Positions 44,836 to 53,427 of a DNA stretch of 59,720 bases are shown in pieces. The position numbers were made by a program, and so were the translations under genes. The notes below the pieces were generated by a model, which was given only the letters and a program-made list of their open reading frames with translations, ran no database searches and was not told where the DNA came from. Source of the DNA: Pseudomonadota bacterium (GTDB lineage: Bacteria; Desulfobacterota; Desulfobulbia; Desulfobulbales; JAHJIY01); NCBI GenBank assembly GCA_018823175.1, contig JAHJIY010000016.1, positions 1 through 59,720 on the forward strand, given 5' to 3'. How positions within the stretch are numbered: the first letter of the stretch is position 1; every line of letters starts with the position of its first letter.

Positions 44836-45696
44836 ATGATTGTCAAGGAATTGTATGCCAGCGCCGTTAACCGGCTGCAGGAGGCCGGTATTCCCGATGC
44901 CGGTCTGGAAGTTGACTTCATGCTTGAATGTCTTTTGTCTTTTAATCGTGCGCAGCTCATCACCTCTGGTGAGCAGGCTGTTTCCCCTGAAGTTATAGAA
45001 ATTCTTGAAGCTTTTCTCGCCCGTCGTCTTGCTCGAGAGCCCCTGGCTTATATTCTTGGGGAGCAGGAATTCTGGTCTCTTCCTTTTTACGTGACTTCTG
45101 ATGTCTTGATTCCTAGGCCTGAGACCGAGTATCTTATCGAAACCGTACTGCAAAATATCGGTCGGGCGGATAATTATCAAGGGCAGGTGCTGGAGTTGGG
45201 TACCGGAAGTGGCATAATCGCTGTGATTCTGGCTCTTGAGTTACCGGCAGCCAAGGTTTTCAGTGTGGATTTTTCCCGGGCCGCACTGGTTATTGCCCGG
45301 TCTAATGTGTACCGGCATCGGGTGGAAGAAAGGGTGCGGTTGATCAATGCCAGCTGGCTTGATTCTTTTTCTCCTGAGGCGAAGTTTGATCTTATTGTCT
45401 CAAATCCCCCATACGTCGGGCTGCGGGAAAAAAACGGGCTCCAGCCGGAGTTGTCTTTTGAACCGGAACTTGCCCTTTTTGGCGGTGAGCGGGGTGAGGA
45501 AATTTTGCTTGAATTGGCTCCCAGGTTCAAGGATGCCCTGAAGCCGGGCGGCATGATTTTTTTGGAGATTGGCGCGGACCAGGGAGATTATGTGCTTGAT
45601 ATTTTCCGCTCCCTGCATGATTATGACAAATTGCATGTTTATTCCGATTACAGTGGGCATCCCCGGGTTTTCCAGGCCAGACTTAAGAGTTTATAG
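44836..45696 (+). CDS. prmC: Release factor glutamine methyltransferase
   Basis: 286 aa. N-terminal helical domain, VLELGTGSGIIAVILAL as SAM motif I and the catalytic NPPY in VSNPPYVGLR. Methylates the glutamine of the release-factor GGQ motif; the prfA-prmC pair is a classic arrangement. Confidence 0.97.
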   Translation: MIVKELYASAVNRLQEAGIPDAGLEVDFMLECLLSFNRAQLITSGEQAVSPEVIEILEAFLARRLAREPLAYILGEQEFWSLPFYVTSDVLIPRPETEYLIETVLQNIGRADNYQGQVLELGTGSGIIAVILALELPAAKVFSVDFSRAALVIARSNVYRHRVEERVRLINASWLDSFSPEAKFDLIVSNPPYVGLREKNGLQPELSFEPELALFGGERGEEILLELAPRFKDALKPGGMIFLEIGADQGDYVLDIFRSLHDYDKLHVYSDYSGHPRVFQARLKSL

Positions 45697-45857
45697 GCCC
45701 TTTGGCGTAAACATCTGAAGCAGAGGCGGGTCTTGGTTTTTTTACCAGAACTTTAGGGCTGGATATTTGACTTACCCGGAAAAGAAACATACTCCTGTGG
45801 TGGTACTAAAAGTAGCCCGTCTATTTGGGCTGTTTTTTTAAGATTGATAAAGGAAAT

Positions 45858-47114
45858 ATGGATAAGATAATTATTGAAGGTGGGCGGCCTTTGGTCGGTC
45901 GGATCAAGATCAGTGGGGCCAAGAATGCGGCGTTGCCTTTGTTGGCCGCAACTTTGTTGGCTCCCGGCTGGCATACCTTGAAAAATATGCCGGACCTGCG
46001 AGATACCCGGACCATGTTGCTTCTTCTGGAGACAATGGGGGTCGAGTGGCAGAAGGAAGATAATGGTACTATCCGGGTCAATTCAGCGAAATTGGCCAGT
46101 TTTGAGGCCTCTTATGATCTGGTGAAAACCATGCGGGCTTCGATTCTGGTTCTTGGCCCTTTGTTGGCAAGAATGGGAGAAGCTCGGGTTTCTTTACCCG
46201 GAGGCTGCGCAATCGGGGCACGTCCTATCGACTTTCACATGCAGGGTCTTGAAAAGTTGGGAGTTGATCTCACCCTGGCCAATGGTTATGTTCATGGCCG
46301 GGTGAAAGAGCTAAAAGGTGGGACCGTATATTTTGATATTCCTTCGGTAACCGGCACCGAGAACATGTTGATGGCTGCGGTCCTGGCCAAGGGGACAACG
46401 GTCATTAAAAATGCCGCCCGTGAACCGGAGATTGGTAATTTAGTGGACATGCTGGTCAACATGGGCGGCTGTATAGAAGGGCGTGGCACGGACAAGCTTG
46501 TGATTCAAGGTGTTGCCGAACTGCGGCCGGCTGAAATCTCAATTATTCCTGATCGAATTGAAACCGGAACCTATCTGATCGCGGTGGGCGCGACTGGTGG
46601 CGAGGTAACTCTCACAAACTGTAACCCTTCTCATCTGCCTTCTTTGCTAGAAAAGCTTCGGATCGTTGGTCTGGAGATTAAGGAGAGGGAAACCGAAATT
46701 CATGTTTCTTGTCCGGCCCCTTTGCGAAGTGTTGATATTAAGACGTTGCCCTTTCCTGGGTTTCCAACGGATCTGCAGGCCCAGATTATGGCCTTGATGT
46801 GTTTTAGTAAGGGGCTCAGTCTGATCACCGAGACGATTTTTGAAAATCGATTCATGCATGTGGCTGAATTGAAACGCATGGGGGCTGATATTCGGATAGA
46901 TGGGCATAGCGCTATTGTTAAAGGTGTGGATCGACTCTATGGCGCAAGAGTTATGGCTACGGATCTGCGGGCCAGCGCTTCGCTGATCATCGCCGCTCTG
47001 GCGGCGGAAGGAACAACCGAGATTTCCAGGGTTTATCATCTTGATCGTGGGTATGACGATTTGGTCGGAAAATTGTCGATGGTTGGGGCTATGATAAGAC
47101 GCGAGAAAGAATAA
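45858..47114 (+). CDS. murA: UDP-N-acetylglucosamine 1-carboxyvinyltransferase
   Basis: 418 aa from ATG 45858 (AAGGAAAT upstream); the ATG at 45825 is disfavoured. [15 protein letters not shown] at the N-terminus and [14 protein letters not shown] with the PEP-binding Cys are typical, so fosfomycin-reactive chemistry is retained. First committed step of peptidoglycan synthesis. Confidence 0.98.
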   Translation: MDKIIIEGGRPLVGRIKISGAKNAALPLLAATLLAPGWHTLKNMPDLRDTRTMLLLLETMGVEWQKEDNGTIRVNSAKLASFEASYDLVKTMRASILVLGPLLARMGEARVSLPGGCAIGARPIDFHMQGLEKLGVDLTLANGYVHGRVKELKGGTVYFDIPSVTGTENMLMAAVLAKGTTVIKNAAREPEIGNLVDMLVNMGGCIEGRGTDKLVIQGVAELRPAEISIIPDRIETGTYLIAVGATGGEVTLTNCNPSHLPSLLEKLRIVGLEIKERETEIHVSCPAPLRSVDIKTLPFPGFPTDLQAQIMALMCFSKGLSLITETIFENRFMHVAELKRMGADIRIDGHSAIVKGVDRLYGARVMATDLRASASLIIAALAAEGTTEISRVYHLDRGYDDLVGKLSMVGAMIRREKE

Positions 47115-47213
47115 ATGTTCTTTTGATGTTTTTTTAAGTTTGTTCCATGGTAAAATGATAATAATATTTAGTGGATGAAAAGTTGTGGTGATTTTATGTT
47201 AAGGAGATTTGAT

Positions 47214-47696
47214 ATGAGGAAGATTATACTGGTAGTTGTTTTGATTTCTGCATTCGGATTATCTGCCCGGCAAATGGTTATGGCGCAGCCTGGTGTTCCT
47301 TGTGGTCCGATGGCGGGTGCCAGCGCACTCCCTTGCCCCAACAGTAATTATGGTGGGCAAGGCGTTAGCGACTTGAGTGAGGAAGAGATCAAGGCCCGGG
47401 ATGAATTTCTGGCACAGACTGTTGAAATCAGAAAAGAATTGGCTGTAAAGCAGGCGGAGATGGCGGCAATCATGAAACAGGAAAAACCTGATGAGAAAAA
47501 AGTCGGCAAGTTGGCCGGCGAAATTTTTGACCTGCGCGATAAATTTAGGAAAATAGCGGAAGAGACTGGGGTCAAGAGTGGTTGTGGGCCGGGAGCGTGT
47601 GGCTGTGGCCTGGGAAATGGTCCCGGAGGTATGGGAATGATGGGAGGTCGCCGTCATCAAGGCGGCTGTTATAAGCATATGATGAAGGGTGACTGA
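47214..47696 (+). CDS. Spy/CpxP-like (zinc-resistance-associated) periplasmic protein
   Basis: 160 aa from ATG 47214, with AAGGAG 7 nt upstream. A signal peptide (KIILVVVLISAFGL, cleavage near AQP) is followed by a helical core (LSEEEIKARDEFLAQTVEIR, then ELAVKQAEMAAIMKQEKPDE) and a Gly/Cys/Met/His-rich tail (CGPGACGCG, MGMMGGRRHQGGC) likely to bind metal. Resembles ZraP/Spy chaperones that sense envelope stress or metals. The Cys-rich tail is unusual for Spy. Confidence 0.78.
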   Translation: MRKIILVVVLISAFGLSARQMVMAQPGVPCGPMAGASALPCPNSNYGGQGVSDLSEEEIKARDEFLAQTVEIRKELAVKQAEMAAIMKQEKPDEKKVGKLAGEIFDLRDKFRKIAEETGVKSGCGPGACGCGLGNGPGGMGMMGGRRHQGGCYKHMMKGD

Positions 47697-47723
47697 TTCT
47701 AATTTTTTGTATATATTTTTTTT

Positions 47724-47769
47724 AAAAAAGGTCCTGTCCGACATTTATTTGCCGGTCAGGGCCTTTTTT
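47724..47769. terminator. Bidirectional terminator between the Spy-like gene and DUF166 gene
   Basis: AAAAAAGGTCCTG pairs with CAGGGCCTTTTTT around a 20-nt loop, giving a T run on both strands. It overlaps the 3' end of the minus-strand gene. Confidence 0.8.
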
Positions 47770-48392
47770 AATGCGGCGGCATGTACGTCACCGGCGTAAT
47801 GGAGGGCGCTTTTGCCGGTAATCGGGTCAAAGGCGGCAGGGTTGGCAGTGCAAAGATATTGCACTGCCCTGGCATATGAGACCAGAGCCTCTTCGGTGGT
47901 CAGGCCGATAATTTCCGGGGCGGCATGCCAGGTGGCGCCACAGGAGGCGCCTCTTTTGATCGTTATTCCCTTGATGAGGTTTTCTTCCAAACTGATTTCA
48001 AGTTCAGGAAACCCGAATTGTTCTCCATATGCTCCCAGACCGGAATGACGGCCAAGTCCGCAGCAGGTAAAAGGTGAAATCGCGCCCTGGTGTTTTTTGC
48101 CGGCGGCGATTACCGGGATCTTTTTTTTCTGACAGATTGAAACCAGATGATCGATTAAATCAGGATGTTTTAAGAAACAAAGGACGAGATCGCCGGAAAA
48201 ATTTTCGCTTAGATATTCCTCCGGCTCGTCAATCAGTTCGGGAAGCGCGAGATCAATATTGAATACTTTCGAGATTTCGAGGTCGGTCCCGAATTCTTTA
48301 ATTCCGGCAATCTTTTCTTCACCTGAACCGTTCTGCTGAAAAATGATTATTTTAGTGGCCTTGCGTTCTCGACATAATTGGGAATTAGACAT
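47745..48392 (-). CDS. DUF166 family protein
   Basis: 215 aa. The C-terminal two thirds, with CCGLGRHSGLGAYGEQFG, FPELEISLEENLIKGITI and RGASCGATWHAA, match DUF166 (COG1810), a family found mainly in methanogens and sulfate reducers and sometimes labelled thymidylate synthase without proof. Conserved Cys residues (TCCGL, ASCGAT, YLCTAN) suggest a metal or Fe-S site. It lies 20 bp downstream of an HTH-like gene in the same direction. Confidence 0.82.
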   Translation of the reverse strand: MSNSQLCRERKATKIIIFQQNGSGEEKIAGIKEFGTDLEISKVFNIDLALPELIDEPEEYLSENFSGDLVLCFLKHPDLIDHLVSICQKKKIPVIAAGKKHQGAISPFTCCGLGRHSGLGAYGEQFGFPELEISLEENLIKGITIKRGASCGATWHAAPEIIGLTTEEALVSYARAVQYLCTANPAAFDPITGKSALHYAGDVHAAALKKALTGK

Positions 48393-48412
48393 GAATCTGG
48401 ACAGACACTAGA

Positions 48413-48769
48413 TTAGTGAGTGAGGGTATTGTGTTGGTAGTGTAGTCTTTTGCGGGCCAGCTCATGGCCGATTTCTTTCAGCATCATATTGCATGTATCT
48501 TGCACTATGTTATAGGTTACGCCAAGCAAGAGGGCGATATCTTCAATTTTTTGACCTTTGCCGAAATGTCTTTCCGCGACAATTGATCGCAGGAAATCGT
48601 TGGCAATTTCTTCTTTTAACTTCTGGTCGATATCTGAAAGTTTGGCGCAAGCCTGGCTGTAAGTTTGCCCCTTGTTCAATTCCGAGCGCAGTTGTCTGAA
48701 GCTCTGTTCGTAAAGTGTTTCAACTTCCTGCAGTTGATATGTTCTAAATTCAGTTTTGCTGACAGCCAT
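48413..48769 (-). CDS. Small protein with C-terminal helix-turn-helix-like segment
   Basis: 118 aa, unrecognised. All-helical; residues about 70-105 (GQKIEDIALLLGVTYNIVQD) look like a helix-turn-helix. The first part (LQEVETLYEQSFRQLRSELN) may be a coiled coil for dimerisation. Probably the partner or regulator of the DUF166 gene, with which it forms an operon. Confidence 0.65.
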   Translation of the reverse strand: MAVSKTEFRTYQLQEVETLYEQSFRQLRSELNKGQTYSQACAKLSDIDQKLKEEIANDFLRSIVAERHFGKGQKIEDIALLLGVTYNIVQDTCNMMLKEIGHELARKRLHYQHNTLTH

Positions 48770-48951
48770 TTGGTTTGTTCATCTCTCCATGAATTTTACT
48801 ATTAAGATAGATTATCATATCCAAAAGGAAATGGGTAAATTATTTATTTGCTGGAAACTGATCTTTTTTTCCGAGAGAAATATCTTCTATAAAAATAAAC
48901 AGATATTTATCAACTTATTGCCGGGTTGGAGAAAAGGTCATTTGTCTTTAG

Positions 48952-50115
48952 TCATCTGCAGAGTTGAAGGATGTCTTTTACTCTGTCTGTATTGTATTCT
49001 TGCAGACGCCAGATTTTGGCTAAACCCATGGCGTTTTCGGCAATGCGATCAATGTCTTCTTTTGGTACGCCTATTGCGCTGAGTGAGGTGGGGGCGGCTA
49101 CTTTTTCAAACCATTCCTTAAGTCGTTTGATCCCTTCCCGGGCAATCTCGACTTCATTTTCTTTTCTTATGTTGAAGATTCGGCGGCCGAATTGGGCAAA
49201 TTTTTGTGGATTTTTTGTTGATTCGTGCGTCATCCATCCCGGCATGACGATTGATAAGCCAGCGCCATGCGGCACATCGTAAATAGCGCTCAAGGAGTGC
49301 TCGATCATATGCATCGGGAATCCAACCCGACCAAGCCCGGCAGCGGTCAAGCCGTTAAGCGCCAAGGTTGCGCACCACATCAGATCGGCCCTTGCGTTGT
49401 AATCTTCCGGTTGCATCAAGACCCGTTCGCAGCTGTCCATTATATTGATAATCAGCCCTTCCATTATACGGTCCTGGACCGGGGTTTCAGGGTCGCTGGC
49501 CGTGAAGTAGAATTCCAGAATATGGGCAATTGCGTCTATTGCCCCGAATGCCGTGTAATCGGCCGGAACCGTGAAAGTTGCGGTTGGATCCAGAATCGAT
49601 ACTTCCGGATGAAGGAGCTTGTTGCCAATGCCGAATTTTTCCAGGGTATCTTCATTGGTCACTACCATGCCACCGTTCATTTCGGAGCCTGCGGCAGCCA
49701 GGGTCAATACGCAGGCCAGGGGTAATTTGCTTTTTATGCTTTTTTTGCCCTTAAAGAACAACCAGACATCGTGATCAACTGTTGCACCGGCGCTAATCGC
49801 CTTAGCGCTGTCGATCACACTGCCGCCGCCAACGGCGATGATCAGATCAACCTTTTGTGTCTTGGCCAGCCTGATCCCTTCACGGACGTGACTGATTACC
49901 GGGTTAGATTTAACCCCGGCATGTTCAATAATTTCGATTCCCTCGTTTTTCAGGGCGGAGGTTGTCTGTTCGTAGATACCATTATTCTTTATGCTTGATT
50001 TGCCATAGACTAACAGCGCTTTTTTGCCAAGAGCTGCCGCTTCACTGCCGATCTGCTGAATAGTATCCCGCCCGAATATGATCTTGGTCGGATTGTGCAT
50101 GACAAAGTTTTGCAT
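48952..50115 (-). CDS. Iron-containing (group III) alcohol dehydrogenase
   Basis: 387 aa from the ATG at 50115, preceded by AGGAG on the minus strand; the frame extends to 50145 without support. GGGSVIDSAKAIS is the NAD(P) motif, and the metal ligands lie in FGAIDAIAHILEF and HMIEHSLSAIYDVPHGAGL. Butanol-dehydrogenase-like (YqhD/BdhA). Reduces aldehydes or oxidises alcohols; substrate unknown. Confidence 0.93.
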   Translation of the reverse strand: MQNFVMHNPTKIIFGRDTIQQIGSEAAALGKKALLVYGKSSIKNNGIYEQTTSALKNEGIEIIEHAGVKSNPVISHVREGIRLAKTQKVDLIIAVGGGSVIDSAKAISAGATVDHDVWLFFKGKKSIKSKLPLACVLTLAAAGSEMNGGMVVTNEDTLEKFGIGNKLLHPEVSILDPTATFTVPADYTAFGAIDAIAHILEFYFTASDPETPVQDRIMEGLIINIMDSCERVLMQPEDYNARADLMWCATLALNGLTAAGLGRVGFPMHMIEHSLSAIYDVPHGAGLSIVMPGWMTHESTKNPQKFAQFGRRIFNIRKENEVEIAREGIKRLKEWFEKVAAPTSLSAIGVPKEDIDRIAENAMGLAKIWRLQEYNTDRVKDILQLCR

Positions 50116-50153
50116 GATTAAACTCCTGGTTTGACTACTCTCCAAGGAGAGTT

Positions 50154-51011
50154 TTATGAGTTTGCCAACACGTTGGTCAACCTGACATAATCCTCAATGG
50201 TCAATCTTTCCGCCCGGATGGAAGGTGCAATCCCGGCCTTCTCCAGGACAAGGGTGAGTCCTTTTTTATCAAGCTCCATCAGGTTTGCGGCACTCAATGC
50301 GTTGATGAGTGTTTTCCTGCGTTGCTGGAAAGCGGCGTTTACCACTTTTCGTAAAAGGTCGTAGTCATGTTCGGGCAGAAGGGCGCAGCGTTTGGGAATG
50401 GGGTTGAATCGGAGGCTGACTACTACCGAGTCGACCTTGGGGCGAGGATGAAACATGGCCGGCGAGACATGCATCAGGGTTTGCATCGAAGCGCAGGTGC
50501 CCAGCAGTACAGATAAAACTCCGTATTCCTTGGTTGCCGGTTCAGCAGTCAGTCGTTGTCCGACTTCTTTTTGCAGCATCAATACAGCATATTCCAGGGC
50601 ATCTCTGTCCTTGATCAGCTTGAATAAAAGGGGGCTTGAAATGGAGTATGGCAGGTTGGCAATAATTTTTAAATGACCATGCTGTTCTGCCAGTTCATTG
50701 AAATTTGTCTTTAAAAGGTCCTGATGAATAAGGGTTACATTGGCCGGCAGGTCGTTTGTTTCTCTGTGCCATTCGACGATGCCGCGGTCGATCTCCAGTC
50801 CAATCACCTTTTTGGCCCGTTGGGCTAAAAGTACAGTCAGTGAGCCCAAGCCGACACCTAGTTCGATTATGGTGTCTTCAGAGGTCACGCCGGCCAGTTC
50901 GATGATCCGGATGGCGGTCTGGGGATCGCGCAGAAAATTTTGCCCCAGTTTTTTTTGGGGGGCCAGTTTCTTTTCTTTAAGGATATTTTTTATGTTTATT
51001 GGGTTGGGCAT
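50154..51011 (-). CDS. rsmA: 16S rRNA (adenine1518/1519-N6)-dimethyltransferase
   Basis: 285 aa. LGQNFLRDPQTAIRI, IELGVGLGSLT (SAM) and catalytic NLPYSISSPLLF are conserved KsgA motifs. Dimethylates two adenines near the 3' end of 16S rRNA. Its start overlaps the DUF2062 gene by 16 bp. Confidence 0.97.
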   Translation of the reverse strand: MPNPINIKNILKEKKLAPQKKLGQNFLRDPQTAIRIIELAGVTSEDTIIELGVGLGSLTVLLAQRAKKVIGLEIDRGIVEWHRETNDLPANVTLIHQDLLKTNFNELAEQHGHLKIIANLPYSISSPLLFKLIKDRDALEYAVLMLQKEVGQRLTAEPATKEYGVLSVLLGTCASMQTLMHVSPAMFHPRPKVDSVVVSLRFNPIPKRCALLPEHDYDLLRKVVNAAFQQRRKTLINALSAANLMELDKKGLTLVLEKAGIAPSIRAERLTIEDYVRLTNVLANS

Positions 51012-51559
51012 GAATCGTTGGTATCCGAGTTGTTTTTGTGGTTTCTTTCTCTAATTTTTGTAAAGAAACCGAAGGATAGAAAATAGCTGATCAGACTGAT
51101 CGGGATGGCCAGTACGCAGCCGCCAAGGACAAGGACAATCAGGGCGTCGGCGCCAAGTCTGCCGAGAACGTTTAAGGTCGCATTAAAACCGGCGTCTGAG
51201 GATATTATTTCCAATACCTGGCTGATTTTTTCCCAGGAAAGATCGCGGGAAGTGAGCCAGTTCCCTATTTTCCAGGACAGGTAATATTGCAGAAAAAAGG
51301 TAAGGGGATTGCTCACGAGCCAGGAGGACAATAGCCCGGCAACCTTGCTGCCTTTCATGAAAATACATATGAAAATTATCAAAATGGTATGCAGTGGGAT
51401 CGTTGGGGTGATCCCGATGAATGTGCCTATCGCGACGCCGCGGGCCAGATTCTCTGGGTCACCCTTCAGGCGTTTTAATTTTAAATGATAATATCTGAAG
51501 ATTCGATTGAATTGGGGCATTTGATCAGAATTGTGAGCGTGAGTAGACATCAGAGTCAT
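50996..51559 (-). CDS. DUF2062 domain membrane protein
   Basis: 187 aa with three to four hydrophobic segments. LARGVAIGTFIGITPTIPLHT and SNPLTFFLQYYLSWKIG are characteristic of DUF2062, of unknown function. Overlaps tsaD upstream by 35 bp and rsmA downstream, forming a tight operon tsaD, DUF2062, rsmA. ATG codons at 51559 or 51550 are possible starts. Confidence 0.9.
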   Translation of the reverse strand: MTLMSTHAHNSDQMPQFNRIFRYYHLKLKRLKGDPENLARGVAIGTFIGITPTIPLHTILIIFICIFMKGSKVAGLLSSWLVSNPLTFFLQYYLSWKIGNWLTSRDLSWEKISQVLEIISSDAGFNATLNVLGRLGADALIVLVLGGCVLAIPISLISYFLSFGFFTKIRERNHKNNSDTNDSCPTQ

Positions 51560-52526
51560 ATCTCAGGCTTGCCTTTTCCTTGAATTGGTAATAGCCGGCC
51601 AGGGCAATCATGGCCGCATTGTCGGTGCAGAATTCCGTTGGCGGCATAAAGATTTTAACTCCTTTATTTTTGCCTTCCTCGGAGATTGCTTGCCGGAGCC
51701 GAGGATTGGCGGCGACTCCGCCGGCAATGACCACGGATTCTGAATCTGTATTCTGGGCCGCCATCATGGTTTTTTTCACCATGACCTCAACCACCGCTTC
51801 CTGGAAAGATGCACAAATATCAGGGATTTCCAGCGGGAGATTATTTTTGTTTTGTTGGTATACGTAGCTGGCGACCGCTGTTTTTAGTCCGCTGAAGCTG
51901 AAATCCAGACTTTCTTTGTCCAGCCAGGCGCGGGGAAAATTTATGGCGCTGGGGTTGCCATCCTGGGCCAGTTTACTGATAACCGGGCCACCCGGGTAGC
52001 CAAGGCCTAAAAGCTTTGCCACTTTATCGAAGGCCTCGCCGGCGGCGTCATCCCTTGTCCTTCCCATTAAACGGAAGTCGGAATGGGAAGTTACATGAAA
52101 GATGCTGGAGTGTCCGCCGGAGGCGATCATCGCGATATAAGGAAACTCTGGATGATCGTCGCTCAAAAAGACTGAGAGCAGGTGGCCGGTCAGATGGTCG
52201 ATTCCGGCATAAGGGATCTTTTTGACCAGGGAGAGGGCTTTTGCAAAGCAATGACCGATCAGAAGGGAGCCGATCAGACCGGGACCCTGGGTGACTGCTA
52301 TTCCGTCAATCTGATCCAGGCTGACTCCGGCCTGTTTGATGGCCTCAGCAACTACCGGGAAGATGTTTTTCACATGTTGGCGTGAGGCGATTTCCGGTAC
52401 TACGCCGCCGTATTTTTCGTGGATGCTGATCTGCGAATTAATCACATTTGACAGTAGGGTATCTCCGTTTGCCAAAACGGCTGCCGCAGTTTCATCACAT
52501 GAACTTTCAATTCCCAGGATTAGCAT
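51525..52526 (-). CDS. tsaD: tRNA N6-adenosine threonylcarbamoyltransferase
   Basis: 333 aa. ILGIESSCDETAAAV, the metal-binding HLTGHLLS and MIASGGHSSIFHV are the family motifs. Transfers threonylcarbamoyl to A37 of tRNAs reading ANN codons. First gene of a minus-strand operon. Confidence 0.98.
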   Translation of the reverse strand: MLILGIESSCDETAAAVLANGDTLLSNVINSQISIHEKYGGVVPEIASRQHVKNIFPVVAEAIKQAGVSLDQIDGIAVTQGPGLIGSLLIGHCFAKALSLVKKIPYAGIDHLTGHLLSVFLSDDHPEFPYIAMIASGGHSSIFHVTSHSDFRLMGRTRDDAAGEAFDKVAKLLGLGYPGGPVISKLAQDGNPSAINFPRAWLDKESLDFSFSGLKTAVASYVYQQNKNNLPLEIPDICASFQEAVVEVMVKKTMMAAQNTDSESVVIAGGVAANPRLRQAISEEGKNKGVKIFMPPTEFCTDNAAMIALAGYYQFKEKASLRYDSDVYSRSQF

Positions 52527-52969
52527 GGTCTCGATAATTTTTTAACTTAACTTTTAATGGATTGACGAAAACAGACAGGAAATTTAAGCTTAAGCTTAAG
52601 CACCATGTTTGTCCGTCTTCGGGATCGACTTTTAAGGAAAGTGCGGAAAATATTTATTCCAGGTTGATCTTCTAATATATTTTTAAACATAATTGGTGAT
52701 TTTAGCCATAGCTAACATTTTAAACAGGTTAAGCCTGGATTGTTTTTCTGGATCATTATGGTTCCCGTTTAATGTCATTTAGGGTCGGCAGGTTTCATGT
52801 GAACATGCAAAGCGAAACGCACCCCAAGGGTTCTGTTCAATCCCCCCTTGAGGGGGAAACTTCTTTCGGGGCGCATTCCCCCGCAGTTCGGAGTCTCACA
52901 CTGTTCGCTATCTGCTGTGGGGTTAGTGATCAAATCTGATGAAAGTATCCTTCCATACGGAGATTCCCC
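52527..52969. other. 443-bp gap between tsaD and the moaA remnant with palindromes
   Basis: No convincing gene. Contains the overlapping palindrome AAGCTTAAGCTT at 52586-52602, a CCCCCTTGAGGGGG hairpin (about 52842-52856) and, at 52956-52990, a REP-like hairpin ending at the truncated moaA. The mixture looks like insertion or recombination debris. Confidence 0.5.
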
Positions 52970-52990
52970 GTGGCTTGCCGCGGTGAGCTT
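52956..52990. repeat. REP-like hairpin at the moaA break point
   Basis: GATTCCCCGTGGCTTG followed by CCGCGG: CCGTGG and CCGCGG form a 6-bp stem with a CTTG loop. The leading part GATTCCCCGTG recurs at 59027-59037. The moaA-like reading frame starts directly after this hairpin. Confidence 0.45.
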
Positions 52991-53425
52991 CAATGGTTTG
53001 AATGCATGCCGACCGGTGAGGCAACGGTCTGGACAAAAGATAAATATATGGCAACTGCCGAGTTTAAAAAGGCGTTTGCTTCACTGGGAGTTCTTGAGCG
53101 GATCCAGGGTGGTGGTCTTGATGGTCCGGCGGAGATTTATCGTCTGCCGGGCGCGATGGGGACCCTGGGGTTCATCAGCCCGATCAGCAATCATTTTTGC
53201 GATCGGTGTAATCGTCTGCGGCTTACTTCCGAAGGCAAGCTTCGCTCATGTCTGCTGCAGGATTTTGAGACGGATTTAAGGGGAATTATCCGAAACGGCG
53301 CCACCGATCAGGAAATCAGGGCGGCGCTGGTCGATACTATCCTGAAGAAGCCAAAAGGTTACACCTTGCAACTGGATCAGGCGGGCGGCTGTCATGGCAG
53401 GATGTCCCGGATCGGGGGTTGCTGA
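52970..53425 (+). pseudogene. moaA: 5'-truncated moaA (GTP 3',8-cyclase) remnant
   Basis: 151 codons open from GTG 52970. From FECMPTGE onwards it follows the C-terminal half of MoaA: GPAEIYRLPGAMGTLGFISP, CDRCNRLRLTSEGKLRSCL with three Cys for the second Fe-S cluster, and MSRIGG. The N-terminal half with the radical SAM CxxxCxxC cluster is missing and no frame for it exists upstream. One Cys follows the usual terminal Gly-Gly. It cannot do the cyclase reaction alone. Molybdopterin genes are otherwise absent in the window. Confidence 0.85.
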
Positions 53426-53427
53426 GG

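Noticed and set aside
48756..49082. 108-codon plus-strand frame over the promoter side of the HTH-like gene
   Set aside because: Overlaps the alcohol dehydrogenase 3' end in antisense and has no supporting features.
52775..52993. 72-codon minus-strand frame upstream of the moaA remnant
   Set aside because: Runs through repeat-like hairpins; no start signal, no family.
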